DNA of 64,000 nucleotides from Rhodanobacter sp. T12-5 (GCF_008329435.1 NZ_NPKN01000004.1:62001-126000), one strand, 5' to 3'. Positions 1 to 8,520 are shown, counted from the stretch's first letter. A program made the numbers and translations. Notes: generated by a model from the letters alone, not told the origin.

Positions 1-597
1 GGCATCCGCGATGCCTGGAGCCGCGAACACGGCCTGGATTACTTCGAGAACAGCCGGCGCGCGGTGATCGCCCAGCGCAACTACGCGATCGCCAACCCGG
101 GCGGCTGGACCGGCTACGGCAAGAACGTGTGGGGACTGACCGCCAGCAACGGCCCCGGGGGCTTCATCGTGGAAGGTCACGGCCGCCGCGAAAAATTCCA
201 GGGCTATACCGCCCGCGGTGCCGGATTGGGCGATATCGTCGATGACGGCACCATCGCACCGACCGCCGCCGCAGGTTCGATCGCATTTGCGCCGGCGCTG
301 GTGATCCCCGCGCTGGCGGAGATGAAGCGGCTCTACGGCAAGGACATCTACAACCGGTACGGCTTCGTCGATGCGTTCAACCCGAGTTTTCACATCCATA
401 CCCTGCTGCGCACCGGCAAACTGGTGCCGATGGGCTGGGTGGACAACGAGCAGTTGGGTATCGACCAGGGCCCGATCGTGCTGATGATCGCGAACTGGCG
501 CCGCGATTTCGTGTGGAACGTGATGAAGAAGAATCCGTACATCCGCAAGGGACTCGAGCGCGCCGGTTTCGAAGGCGGCTGGCTGGGTACCCGATGA
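1..597 (+). CDS. Glucoamylase-like glycoside hydrolase, C-terminal part (5' truncated)
   Basis: The frame is open from the first base, so the N-terminus lies outside the window; 198 codons remain. They look like the end of the glycoamylase-like (alpha/alpha)6-barrel family (PF10091 type), which acts on glucans or oligosaccharides. Visible landmarks are GWTGYG, WGLTASNGP, DDGTIAPTAAAGS, YGFVDAFN and IDQGPIVLMIANWR close to the C-terminus. The stop codon overlaps the ATG of the sugar-binding protein (ATGA), so it is translationally coupled to the ABC transporter genes and probably supplies or processes the sugar they import. Localisation cannot be judged without the N-terminus. The family is clear; the exact substrate is not. 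Confidence 0.8.
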   Translation, partial: GIRDAWSREHGLDYFENSRRAVIAQRNYAIANPGGWTGYGKNVWGLTASNGPGGFIVEGHGRREKFQGYTARGAGLGDIVDDGTIAPTAAAGSIAFAPALVIPALAEMKRLYGKDIYNRYGFVDAFNPSFHIHTLLRTGKLVPMGWVDNEQLGIDQGPIVLMIANWRRDFVWNVMKKNPYIRKGLERAGFEGGWLGTR

Positions 598-1886
598 GCT
601 TTCGCCGATCACGACGCTGGCGTTCCGCCGCGTTGCTGATCGGCGCGCTGGCCGGCCTGTGCGCCTGCAGTCGCCCGCATGACGATGGCCAGACGCTGAC
701 GCTGTGGGCAATGGGCCGCGAAGGCGAAGTGGTGGCGCAGCTGATGCCGGCATTCGAGCGCGCGCATCCAGGTATCCATGTCGAGGTGCAGCAACTGCCA
801 TGGAAGGTGGCGCACCAGAAGCTGCTCACCGCGTTCGCCGGCAACACCACGCCGGACGTGGCCCAGCTCGGCAATACCTGGATCGCCGAACTCGACGCGC
901 TGCACGCGCTGGAACCGCTGCAGCCGTACGTCGCGCATTCACGCGTGGTGCAACCGGCCGATTACTTCCCCGGCATCTGGGCCACCAACGTGATCGACGG
1001 CACGCTGTATGGCGTGCCGTGGTACGTCGATACGCGGCTTCTGTTCTACCGCCGCGACCTGCTCCACGCCGCCGGTTTCGACGCGCCGCCGCGCGACTGG
1101 GCCGAGTGGTCGCGGCAGATGGCCACGCTGCAGGTGCACGACGGCGGCGGCCGTTACGCGATCCTGCTGCCGACCAATGAATTCGAGCAACTGCTGTCGC
1201 TGGCGCTGCAACAGGACGAGCCGTTGTTGCGCGACGGCGGCCGCTACGGCAACTTCGAGAGCGCCGGGTTCAAGCGTGCGCTGGCGTTCTATGTGGGCAT
1301 GTTCCAACAGCATCAGGCACCGCTGGTGGCCAACACCGAAGTGTCCAATCCGTGGACCGAGTTCGGCCGCGGCGTGTATGCGTTCTATCTGTCCGGCGCG
1401 TGGAACATCGGCGAGTTCCGTCGTCGCCTGCCGGCCGCGCAACAGGGCGACTGGGCCACCGCGCCACTGCCCGGCCCGCACGGTACCGGTACCGGCATCG
1501 CCGGCGGTTCCAGCCTGGTGATCTTCCGCGCCTCGCCGCACAAGGCGCAGGCATGGTTGCTGATCGAGTATCTGTCGCAGCCGCAAGTGCAGCAGCAGTT
1601 CTACGAGCTGCTCGGCGACATGCCGCCGCGACGGGCGTCGTGGCAGGGCAAGGCCTTGCGCGACGACCCGGCGGCGCAGGCCTTCCGCGAGCAGTTGGAG
1701 CGGGTCAAGCCCACACCGGCGGTGCCGGAGTGGGAACGCATCGTCACCGAGATGCAGCTGGTCGCCGCGCGTGCCGCGCATGGCGAGGTGACGGTGGATC
1801 AGGCCGCCGCCGAGATTGACCGGCGCACCGATGCGATCCTCGAAAAGCGACGCTGGATGCTCGATCACCATCGAGGCAACCGGTGA
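594..1886 (+). CDS. Sugar ABC transporter substrate-binding lipoprotein
   Basis: A 430-residue extracellular solute-binding protein, family 1 (MalE/UgpB fold). The start is the ATG that overlaps the upstream stop (ATGA). It gives an Arg-rich n-region, a hydrophobic core and a Cys-rich lipobox area (Cys23/Cys25), so the mature protein is probably lipid-anchored in the periplasm. The mature part begins with LTLWAMGREGEVV and contains PDVAQLGNTWIAEL and GSSLVIF, typical of carbohydrate-binding members. An in-frame extension upstream exists but has no signal peptide and overlaps the hydrolase. Its stop overlaps the next gene's GTG. The ligand is inferred to be an oligosaccharide released by the upstream hydrolase. 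Confidence 0.88.
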   Translation: MSFRRSRRWRSAALLIGALAGLCACSRPHDDGQTLTLWAMGREGEVVAQLMPAFERAHPGIHVEVQQLPWKVAHQKLLTAFAGNTTPDVAQLGNTWIAELDALHALEPLQPYVAHSRVVQPADYFPGIWATNVIDGTLYGVPWYVDTRLLFYRRDLLHAAGFDAPPRDWAEWSRQMATLQVHDGGGRYAILLPTNEFEQLLSLALQQDEPLLRDGGRYGNFESAGFKRALAFYVGMFQQHQAPLVANTEVSNPWTEFGRGVYAFYLSGAWNIGEFRRRLPAAQQGDWATAPLPGPHGTGTGIAGGSSLVIFRASPHKAQAWLLIEYLSQPQVQQQFYELLGDMPPRRASWQGKALRDDPAAQAFREQLERVKPTPAVPEWERIVTEMQLVAARAAHGEVTVDQAAAEIDRRTDAILEKRRWMLDHHRGNR

Positions 1887-2776
1887 GCGCGCGCCGCACC
1901 GCGTGGTGGTTCCTGAGTCCGGCCCTGCTGGTGCTCGGGCTGTTCTTCGTGCTGCCGGTGATCGCGGCTCTGGCGCTGAGCCTCACCGATTACGACCTCT
2001 ATGCGCTGGCCGACATCCGCAACCTGCGCTTCGTTGCTCTGCAGAATTATTGGGATCTGCTGCATCGTCCGCTGTTCTGGTCGGCGCTGGGCAACACGTT
2101 CTACTTCGTGGCGGTCGGCGTGCCGCTGTCGATCGGCGCGTCGCTGGCCAGCGCGCTGCTGCTGAACTCGCCGCTGGCACGGATCAAGCCGTTCTTCCGC
2201 ACCGCGCTGTTCGCGCCGGTGGTGACCACGGTGGTGGCGGTGGCGGTGATCTGGCGCTACCTGTTCAACACCAAGTACGGCCTGGTCAATTACGGCCTGG
2301 CCGAGCTGGGCATCCACCCGATCGACTGGCTCGACGATCCGCACTGGGCGATGCCGACGATCATCGCGTTCGCGGTGTGGAAGAACTTCGGCTACAACAT
2401 GATCATCATCCTGGCCGGGTTGCAGGCGATCCCGGCCGACCTGTACGAAGCGGCCCGCATCGACGGCGCATCCGCGCCGCGACAGTTCTGGCACATCACG
2501 TTGCCGATGCTGAAACCGACCATGCTGATGGTGGCGATCCTCACCGTGGCCGGTTATTTCCAGCTGTTCGCCGAGCCCTACGTGATGACCGAGGGCGGCC
2601 CACTGCAAAGCACGATCAGCGTGCTGTACCTGATGTACGAGGACGGCTTCAAGTGGTGGAATCTCGGCGTCGCCTCGGCGGTGGCGTTCCTGCTGTTCGT
2701 GATCATCTTCGTGGTGACGATGCTGCTGTTGAAGCTGGCGCGCCGCGGCGAACAAGTCGATGGTGCATCGCCATGA
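1883..2776 (+). CDS. Sugar ABC transporter permease (MalF/UgpA type)
   Basis: A 297-residue inner-membrane permease with about six membrane segments, the first at residues 10-30 (LLVLGLFFVLPVIAALAL). The EAA loop that contacts the ATPase is present at about residues 188-205 (YEAARIDGASAPRQF). It starts with GTG overlapping the binding-protein stop (GTGA), and its own stop overlaps the next ATG, so the three transporter genes are one translationally coupled unit. With the following MalG-type protein it would form the heterodimeric channel. No ATP-binding subunit is encoded nearby, so a shared MsmX/UgpC-type ATPase elsewhere is expected. Confidence 0.92.
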   Translation: MSARRTAWWFLSPALLVLGLFFVLPVIAALALSLTDYDLYALADIRNLRFVALQNYWDLLHRPLFWSALGNTFYFVAVGVPLSIGASLASALLLNSPLARIKPFFRTALFAPVVTTVVAVAVIWRYLFNTKYGLVNYGLAELGIHPIDWLDDPHWAMPTIIAFAVWKNFGYNMIIILAGLQAIPADLYEAARIDGASAPRQFWHITLPMLKPTMLMVAILTVAGYFQLFAEPYVMTEGGPLQSTISVLYLMYEDGFKWWNLGVASAVAFLLFVIIFVVTMLLLKLARRGEQVDGASP

Positions 2777-3594
2777 ACACGCGGCTGGCGAAGGTGCTGG
2801 TCAACGGCCTGCTCTGCGGCGCGGCGCTGGTCGCCCTGCTGCCGTTGCTGTGGATGCTGTCGGTGTCGTTCATGGCTCCGGGCGAAGCGAGCTCGCTGCC
2901 GCCGCCGTTGCTGCCCGCGCATGCCACCTTGGCCAACTATCGCGAGCTGTTCGCGCATGCCGGCATGGGCCGCTACCTGCTCAACAGCCTGCTGGTCTCC
3001 AGTGCGATCACCGCACTGTCGCTGGCCTGCAACCTGATGGCCGGCTACGCCTTCGCCAAGCTGCGCTTCGCCGGCCGCGAGCGATTGTTCCAGGCGCTGA
3101 TCGGCGCGCTGGTGATCCCGGCTCAGGTGGCGATGCTGCCGCTGTTCCTGCTGCTGAAATACATCGGCCTGGTCAACAGCTATGCCGGCGTGATCGTGCC
3201 CGGCATGGCGACCATCTTCGGCATCTACCTGGTACGCCAGTACGCGCGCGGCATCCCCGACGAACTGCTGGAAGCGGCGCGCATCGACGGCGCCGGCGAG
3301 TGGCGCATCTTCACGCTGATCGTGCTGCCGCTGCTCAAGCCGATCATCGTGACCCTGGCGATCTTCAGCTTCCTCGCCGCGTGGAACGATTTCATGTGGC
3401 CGCTGATCGTGCTGACCGGACAGGAGCATTACACCCTTCCGATCGCGCTGGCCTCGCTGGCGCGCGAGCACGCACAGGACAGCGAGCTGATGATGGCCGG
3501 CTCGGTGGTCACCGTGATGCCGGTGCTGCTGCTGTTCCTGTCGCTGCAGCGGTATTACCTGGAGGGGCTGTTGCTGGGGAGTGTGAAGGGGTGA
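2773..3594 (+). CDS. Sugar ABC transporter permease (MalG/UgpE type)
   Basis: A 273-residue second permease subunit. The ATG overlaps the previous stop (ATGA). This start gives a normal N-terminal membrane helix (LVNGLLCGAALVALLPLLWML); the frame stays open further upstream, but that part overlaps the previous permease in another phase and is not credible. The EAA loop is at about residues 166-185 (LEAARIDGAGEWRIF). Length and topology match MalG-type proteins. It is the last gene of the operon; the 86 bp that follow contain no clear T-tailed terminator. Confidence 0.92.
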   Translation: MNTRLAKVLVNGLLCGAALVALLPLLWMLSVSFMAPGEASSLPPPLLPAHATLANYRELFAHAGMGRYLLNSLLVSSAITALSLACNLMAGYAFAKLRFAGRERLFQALIGALVIPAQVAMLPLFLLLKYIGLVNSYAGVIVPGMATIFGIYLVRQYARGIPDELLEAARIDGAGEWRIFTLIVLPLLKPIIVTLAIFSFLAAWNDFMWPLIVLTGQEHYTLPIALASLAREHAQDSELMMAGSVVTVMPVLLLFLSLQRYYLEGLLLGSVKG

Positions 3595-3680
3595 GGCCGC
3601 TTCGATGAAGCAACGCGCTTCTCGCATTTTCCCCTCTCCTCTCGGAGAGAGGGGCAAACGCTAGAAGCGATTTTCTCCAG

Positions 3681-4514
3681 TCAAAACTTGCCTGCCCGAA
3701 AATCGGCGATCGCTTCGTGGATCTGCTCGGGCGTGTTCATTACGAACGGGCCGTAGCGGGCCACCGGTTCATTCAGCGGTTTGCCGGCGACAACCAGCAC
3801 CCGCGACGGCTGATCGCCGCCGGCCAGTTGCAGTCGATCGCCCTCGGACAGCACGCCCAGCTCACTGCGCCGCAGTTGCTCGCCGCCGACCAGCGCCGAC
3901 TCGCCTTCGAACACGTAGGCAAAGCCGTGATGGCCAACGGGCAGGTCCAGGGTCAGCGTCGCGCCCGGCTGCAGGCTGATGTCCATGTACACCGGCGCCG
4001 TGACGATGCCTTCGACCGGGCCGGTGGCGCCGGCCAGTTCACCGGCGATCAGCTTCACCTCGACGCCGTCGGCCGGATGCACCACGGGAATCCGCTCCGG
4101 GCCGATGTCCTGGTAGCGCGGCGCGGTCATCTTGTCGGCCGCCGGCAGGTTCACCCACAGCTGGAAGCCCCACATCAGGCCGTCTTCCTGCTGCGGCATT
4201 TCCGAATGCAGGATGCCGCGGCCGGCGGTCATCCACTGCACGCTGCCCGGGGTGAGGTCGCCGCGGTTGCCGTGGTTGTCGTGATGCTGCATGTGGCCGG
4301 CCAGCATGTAGGTGACCGTCTCGAATCCGCGGTGCGGATGCTCCGGGAAACCGGCGATGTAGTCGCCGGCCTGGTCGGAGCGGAACTCGTCCAGCAGCAG
4401 GAACGGGTCGAGCATGTCCAGCCCGGGCTGGCCGATCACGCGCTTCAGTTTCACGCCGGCACCGTCGGACGTGTCCATGCCGCGAATGCGGCGGGTGATG
4501 TGGCGGTCGTTCAT
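3681..4514 (-). CDS. Pirin family protein
   Basis: A 277-residue bicupin of the pirin family, normal length. The N-terminal cupin keeps the metal ligands of the family: His59 and His61 in EHPHRGFET, then the His and Glu of GILHSE. Bacterial pirins are cytosolic Fe-binding proteins, some with quercetinase activity or binding pyruvate dehydrogenase; the function here is not defined. The chosen ATG has an upstream TGGAG Shine-Dalgarno; longer in-frame starts would run into the neighbouring gene. It is last in a minus-strand series after xthA, a UPF0149 gene and a DUF4336 gene, separated by 104 bp. Confidence 0.9.
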   Translation of the reverse strand: MNDRHITRRIRGMDTSDGAGVKLKRVIGQPGLDMLDPFLLLDEFRSDQAGDYIAGFPEHPHRGFETVTYMLAGHMQHHDNHGNRGDLTPGSVQWMTAGRGILHSEMPQQEDGLMWGFQLWVNLPAADKMTAPRYQDIGPERIPVVHPADGVEVKLIAGELAGATGPVEGIVTAPVYMDISLQPGATLTLDLPVGHHGFAYVFEGESALVGGEQLRRSELGVLSEGDRLQLAGGDQPSRVLVVAGKPLNEPVARYGPFVMNTPEQIHEAIADFRAGKF

Positions 4515-4618
4515 GACTTGCTCCAGTGAGGAATCCCTGGCCGCCAAGATGGCCCCGTTCGCGCACATAGCCAAGCACCGGCGCGGGAACGGATCGTTCC
4601 CGTCGCGCAACGCCCGAC

Positions 4619-5365
4619 TCAGTCGAGCCAGCGGAATGCGCGGGCCAGTTCGGCGGCGGCGTTGTCCAGATAGCAGCGGCCATGCGCCAGGATCACCCGC
4701 CGCGGCTGCCACGCCAGCATCCGCGCGAGGCAGGCGCGCGCCTCCGCCTTGTGGCCGAGATAGCTCAGGCGCATGTCGAGCGGGGCCTTGCCGTCGGGGT
4801 CGATCACGCCTCCGAGGCGAGCGATCCAGCGCATCGTTGTCGGCAGCTTCGCCGCTTCGAAATTCTCGATCAGGTCGGCGACGATCAGCGTGGCGCTGGC
4901 CCGATGCAGGAACACGATCTCCTGCAAGACCCGGCTGCCGCGAAAGCGCAGCTGGTCGATCGTGCCGGCCCAGTCGGCCGGCGGCGCGTCGTCCAGATCG
5001 GCATCGAAGTGCACCTCGATGTGCTGGCTCGCCGCACGCTCGCGCACGCCGGGCGAGGCCCAGGCGATCGCCTGCGGATAGCGTCGTTTCCACGCGGCGA
5101 TGTGCGCGTAGTGCAGCAGGTTCGGGGAGACCAGGTGGCGCACCGGGCCGAGCGCGTCGATCGCCGCGAACAGCGCCTGATCCGGTGCGATCGGGGAGTG
5201 GCACCACAAACCGCCGTCGGCCAGTTGAACCACCGTCATGCGGGTTGGGAACGGCGCGCGCAGGCCGAGCGCGGCCATGTGCACGAGCGGGCCATCGGCG
5301 ATCCAGATCGCGGGCGCCAACGGCTTGAGCGTGTTGAGCGGGGTGTACAGACCGATCTCCGACAC
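4619..5365 (-). CDS. DUF4336 domain-containing protein
   Basis: A 248-residue protein matching DUF4336 (PF14234 type), a family of unknown function distantly like metallo-beta-lactamase-fold proteins. Characteristic pieces are the N-terminal YTPLNTLKPLAPAIWIADG, HLVSPNLLHYAHI and the later VVADLIENFE-like segment (LIVADLIENFE). The GTG at 5363-5365 is preceded by CTGGAGAATCC, a good ribosome site, whereas upstream sequence in the frame is low-complexity and overlaps the next gene. It lies 25 bp after the UPF0149 stop, so probably in one transcript with xthA. The biochemical role is unknown. Confidence 0.8.
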   Translation of the reverse strand: MSEIGLYTPLNTLKPLAPAIWIADGPLVHMAALGLRAPFPTRMTVVQLADGGLWCHSPIAPDQALFAAIDALGPVRHLVSPNLLHYAHIAAWKRRYPQAIAWASPGVRERAASQHIEVHFDADLDDAPPADWAGTIDQLRFRGSRVLQEIVFLHRASATLIVADLIENFEAAKLPTTMRWIARLGGVIDPDGKAPLDMRLSYLGHKAEARACLARMLAWQPRRVILAHGRCYLDNAAAELARAFRWLD

Positions 5366-5390
5366 GGATTCTCCAGCAGTTGGTGGCTTT

Positions 5391-6068
5391 TCAGTGCACC
5401 CAATGGCCGCTGCGCTGGCGCGGCGGCGAATGGTCGTCGTCGCTGCCCGGGCGCTGTTGCAGCACCATGGTTTCCACTTCCGCCTCGGTGGCGGGTCGGG
5501 CCTGCCAGTACTGGTTGACCGCGCCGAGCACGGCCGGCACTTGGGCCAGGCATTCGTCGTATTCGTCGTCGCTGAGCTTCTCGAACTCGGTGTCGGCACT
5601 GAGGATGCCTTCGTCCACCGCCAGCGCCATGACCGGCCCGAGCAGCTCCATCAGCTGCGGATCTTCGGCCAGGCGGTTTTCCCACAGTGCGGCGCGCAGG
5701 TCGATGCCGCGGCTGAAGCCTTCGCACCAGCCCGCGGCGGACAGCATCGGGCCGCCTTCCATCTCCACCTCGCCGAGGATCGGCTCGTAGGCGTCGACGT
5801 CGAGCTCGGCGCTGATCGAATCGTTGAGCTTGGCCAGCAGCGCCAGCACGCGATTGCCCTCGTCCTCGTCGGCGAACGGTTCGTGCAGGACTTCGTGCAG
5901 CCATTCGTCGGGCAGCACCAGCAGCGGGCCGACCGCCAGCGCGCTCAGCAGGCCGTGCACGCCATCCAGCAGCAGGTCGCCTTCGCCGGTGTGCGCGCGC
6001 AGGTAGCGGTCCAGTTCATCCAGTTCGCTGTCGTCCAGCGAGCTGGGCCATTCGGTCTTTGCAGTCAT
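5391..6068 (-). CDS. UPF0149 (YecA/YgfB) family protein
   Basis: A 225-residue UPF0149 family protein (PF03695). It is acidic and helical, with the family signature GGPMLSAAGWCEGFSRGID around the middle. YgfB-type members are cytosolic; their biochemical activity is not settled. The start ATG overlaps the stop of xthA (ATGA), so the two are translationally coupled. The C-terminal 30 residues are polar with a run of Asp (GSDDDHSPP) and probably disordered; no SEC-C zinc motif is seen, in contrast to some YecA relatives. Confidence in the family is high, in function low. Confidence 0.87.
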   Translation of the reverse strand: MTAKTEWPSSLDDSELDELDRYLRAHTGEGDLLLDGVHGLLSALAVGPLLVLPDEWLHEVLHEPFADEDEGNRVLALLAKLNDSISAELDVDAYEPILGEVEMEGGPMLSAAGWCEGFSRGIDLRAALWENRLAEDPQLMELLGPVMALAVDEGILSADTEFEKLSDDEYDECLAQVPAVLGAVNQYWQARPATEAEVETMVLQQRPGSDDDHSPPRQRSGHWVH

Positions 6069-6832
6069 AGATCCAGTTCCAGCGTCACCGGGGTGTGATC
6101 GGAGGGTCGCTCCCAACGCCGTGGTTCTCGGTCGATCGCCGCCGCGGTGGCGGCTGGTTTCAGGGCCTCGCCAATCAGGATCAGGTCGATGCGCAGGCCC
6201 ATGTTGCGACGGAACGCGGCTTGCCGGTAGTCCCACCAGCTGAAGTGCCCGTGGTCTGCTTCGAACAACCGGAAGCTGTCGTGCAGACCCAGGTCGGTGA
6301 TCGCCTTGAGCGCGGCACGCTCCGGCGGCGAGCACAGGATGTCCTCGCCCCAGGTGGCCGGGTCGTAGACATCGCGATCGTCCGGGCAAATGTTGAAGTC
6401 GCCCAGCACGACCAGGTTGGGGTGGCGTTCCTGTTCGCGGGCCAGGAACTCGCGCACCTTCGCCAACCAGTCCAGCTTGTACGCGTACTTCTCGTCGCCG
6501 ACCGCCTTGCCGTTGACCACGTACAGGTCCACCACGCGCAAACCGCCGATCGTGGCGGCGAGGATCCGCCGCTGCGGGTCGTCCAGTCCCGGAATGTCGG
6601 TGACGATGTCGGTGGGCTCGTCGCGGGCCAGGATCGCCACCCCGTTGTAGGTCTTCTGACCCGAGTACACCGCCCGATAACCGGCGGCGGCCAGTTCATC
6701 GACCGGGAATTTCGCGTCTTCCAGCTTGGTTTCCTGCAGCGCCACGACGTCCGGTTGCGCGTCGGCCAGCCACTGGGTCAGATGCGGCAGGCGCACCTTC
6801 AGCGAATTGACATTCCACGAAGCAATTTTCAT
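6065..6832 (-). CDS. xthA: Exodeoxyribonuclease III
   Basis: A 255-residue AP endonuclease/exonuclease III of the EEP superfamily, acting on abasic sites and 3'-blocked ends in base-excision repair. Active-site elements are in order: NVNSLK, the metal-binding Glu in LQETKLED, GDFNICPDDRDVYD, LRIDLIL and the terminal SDHTPV. Length matches the family. The ATG fits the standard N-terminus MKIASWNVNS. It is first of a minus-strand group, overlapping the UPF0149 gene by 4 bp. It is divergent from the cold-shock gene across a 334-bp gap. Confidence 0.96.
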   Translation of the reverse strand: MKIASWNVNSLKVRLPHLTQWLADAQPDVVALQETKLEDAKFPVDELAAAGYRAVYSGQKTYNGVAILARDEPTDIVTDIPGLDDPQRRILAATIGGLRVVDLYVVNGKAVGDEKYAYKLDWLAKVREFLAREQERHPNLVVLGDFNICPDDRDVYDPATWGEDILCSPPERAALKAITDLGLHDSFRLFEADHGHFSWWDYRQAAFRRNMGLRIDLILIGEALKPAATAAAIDREPRRWERPSDHTPVTLELDL

Positions 6833-7033
6833 CGCCGCATTGTAAGGGATGCGCTGGCGCGGGCTGGCCGGGTCAAGGCGAAGAACGTGGCGCCCGACCG
6901 GTCCGGTAGGCCGGAAGCGGCCGGCCAGGACATTTTGCAAATCGCCGAAATGGCTTTGCAGCGCCGTTTGTCGCCCCAAAACAGCCAAATGACGGCTTCG
7001 GCGACCCCTGCTGCACGAATTTTTGCGGGAAAC

Positions 7034-7166
7034 CCGACAAATCCCCACATTCCAGTGTATGCTTACAAAGCAAGAGTCCGAGGCAACTCCGATTTCCTGC
7101 TCTCATTGCGGTCAAGTGCGTTACGCTCCGAGCCGCAAACCATCACTGCTTCAAAGGTAATGTTAC
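7034..7166 (+). promoter_or_regulatory. Putative promoter and long leader of the cold-shock gene
   Basis: The xthA-csp gap (6833-7166) has no gene. A weak sigma70-like pair, CCGACA (7034-7039) and TATGCT (7058-7063) with 18-bp spacing, would start transcription near 7070 and leave a leader of about 95 nt. Cold-shock mRNAs often carry long structured leaders; that this one is thermo-responsive is inference. The rest of the gap (6833-7030) shows nothing I can name. Confidence 0.35.
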
Positions 7167-7376
7167 ATGTCGGATCGTCAGAGCGGTACAGTCAAGTGGT
7201 TCAACGACGCCAAAGGTTTTGGCTTCATCACCCCGGAAAGCGGTGACGACCTGTTCGTGCATTTCCGCGCGATCCAGGGCACGGGCTTCAAGTCCCTGCA
7301 GGAAGGCCAGCGCGTCACGTTCGTCGTCACCAAGGGCCAGAAAGGCCTGCAGGCTGAGGAAGTCCAGGTTGCCTAA
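7167..7376 (+). CDS. Cold-shock protein (CspA family)
   Basis: A 69-residue single cold-shock domain, the usual length. The RNA-binding motifs are plain: RNP1 as KGFGFI (residues 15-20) and RNP2 as LFVHF (about 28-32). Such proteins bind single-stranded RNA or DNA and act as RNA chaperones in the cytosol. The start ATG is preceded by AAAGGTAATGTTAC. The gene is monocistronic, with a long leader upstream and a strong intrinsic terminator 25 bp downstream. Whether it is cold-inducible or constitutive cannot be told from sequence. Confidence 0.95.
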   Translation: MSDRQSGTVKWFNDAKGFGFITPESGDDLFVHFRAIQGTGFKSLQEGQRVTFVVTKGQKGLQAEEVQVA

Positions 7377-7401
7377 ATCCTTCGGGATTTGAGCGATCTT
7401 G

Positions 7402-7428
7402 AAAGGCCCGCTTCGGCGGGCCTTTTTT
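7402..7428 (+). terminator. Intrinsic terminator of the cold-shock gene
   Basis: A perfect 10-bp stem AAAGGCCCGC / GCGGGCCTTT with a stable TTCG tetraloop, followed by a T run to 7428. Confidence 0.93.
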
Positions 7429-7572
7429 ATGGTTTCAATCCTGGCAAGGATCTCTCGTCTCGGCGGGCTTTTTTTCGTCCCTGGAAAGTGCTGATCCTTC
7501 GGGACTTGCCTCGACATGGATGCGACGCAATCATCTTGAGCATCAAATGATGCTTTCCCCGGAAACCCAGTC

Positions 7573-8004
7573 ATGACGGACAAACTCGACCTCAGTGCGC
7601 TGCGCAACGCCTTGGCATCGCTCGAGGCGAGCATTGCGATTGTCGATCAGGCCACCTGGTTTGCGCAGCAAGCGCCGGCGCTGCAGAACACCATCATCGC
7701 CGGCGTGATCCAGAACTTCGAGTTCGTTTACGAGCTCGGCATCAAGATGATTCGCCGGCAACTTGAACTGGAAGCGGCCAGCCCTACCGAAGTCGATGAA
7801 AGCAGCTTCCGCGACCTGATCCGCGCCGCTGGCGAGAAAGGCCTGATCGCCAATGTCGAGGCATGGTTCGGCTATCGCCGCATGCGCAACATTACTGCGC
7901 ATACCTACGACCATGCCAAGGCGCGACAGGTGTACGAAGGCAGCCTCGTTTTCGTGAAAGATGCGCGCGCCTTGTTGGCGGCACTCGAGTCCCGACATGG
8001 CTGA
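7573..8004 (+). CDS. HEPN-family nucleotidyltransferase substrate-binding protein (HI0074 type)
   Basis: A 143-residue all-helical protein of the nucleotidyltransferase substrate-binding family (HI0074/TIGR01987), which belongs to the HEPN fold. The HEPN R-x4-H motif is visible at RNITAH (about residue 110). The stop overlaps the start of the MNT nucleotidyltransferase by 8 bp. In related type VII systems the HEPN partner is an RNase toxin and the MNT partner AMPylates it; in HI0073/HI0074 the pair was described as a two-subunit nucleotidyltransferase. Either role is possible here. The ribosome site is weak (CCGGAAACC). Confidence 0.82.
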   Translation: MTDKLDLSALRNALASLEASIAIVDQATWFAQQAPALQNTIIAGVIQNFEFVYELGIKMIRRQLELEAASPTEVDESSFRDLIRAAGEKGLIANVEAWFGYRRMRNITAHTYDHAKARQVYEGSLVFVKDARALLAALESRHG

Positions 8005-8332
8005 GCCCAAGCTGGACATGCAGCCGCAGCATTGGGCCATGGTGCGGAGCATCCTGCAACGGCACGCCGCAGGCCATGAAGTATGGGCGTTCGGCTCGCG
8101 CGCGAAGGGCACGGCCAAACCCTATTCCGACCTTGATCTGGCGATAATTACCAGCGAACCGCTGAGCCTTGCGGAAGGTGCCGCCTTGGCCGACGCGTTT
8201 GCGGATTCGGAATTGCCGTGGCGGGTGGACCTGGTGGATTGGGCAACCACGGGAAGCGCGTTTCGCAGACTCATTGAACGGGACAAGGTGGTGGTGCAGA
8301 CCAACGCGAAAACCCCATCCTCTACCGACTGA
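7997..8332 (+). CDS. MNT-type minimal nucleotidyltransferase
   Basis: A 111-residue minimal nucleotidyltransferase with the catalytic signature GSRAKGTAKPYSDLDLAI (GSx-SDxD) and a third acidic residue in WRVDLVDW. Length and fold match HI0073/MntA-like proteins. It begins inside the last codons of the HEPN-family gene, so the two are co-translated. By family knowledge it transfers nucleotides, possibly AMP onto the HEPN partner as an antitoxin mechanism; the activity here is inferred. No mobile-element gene flanks the pair. Confidence 0.85.
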   Translation: MAEPKLDMQPQHWAMVRSILQRHAAGHEVWAFGSRAKGTAKPYSDLDLAIITSEPLSLAEGAALADAFADSELPWRVDLVDWATTGSAFRRLIERDKVVVQTNAKTPSSTD

Positions 8333-8378
8333 ATCCGCGCCGCGTTTCACGCGCGACCTGGAAGGTGTGCCTGTGTCT

Positions 8379-8516
8379 TCAAGCCGTCCGTGCCAGACCC
8401 TGACGGCTCCATTCCATCAACACCTTGTCCACCTCGCGCAAGCCGTTGGTGGGCGCATGCCTGAGTACCTCCGCACGCAAGGGCAGGTAGTCTGCTTTCA
8501 ACGCCGCATCGTTCAT
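8379..8516 (-). CDS. Small hypothetical protein downstream of prlC
   Basis: A 45-codon frame starting with ATG 4 bp after the prlC stop, ending TGA at 8379-8381. The product has no membrane segment. It reads as a charged helical peptide with Trp near the end (LMEWSRQGLARTA). Support is the tight spacing after prlC and ordinary codon use. I do not recognise a family. Confidence 0.4.
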   Translation of the reverse strand: MNDAALKADYLPLRAEVLRHAPTNGLREVDKVLMEWSRQGLARTA

Positions 8517-8520
8517 GCGC

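Noticed and set aside
1816-2772. Upstream extension of the second sugar permease
   Set aside because: It overlaps the first permease in a different phase; the ATGA overlap at 2773 is the natural start.
7441-7480. Second CGGCGGGC plus T-run after the cold-shock terminator
   Set aside because: No complementary left arm close by, so not called as another terminator.
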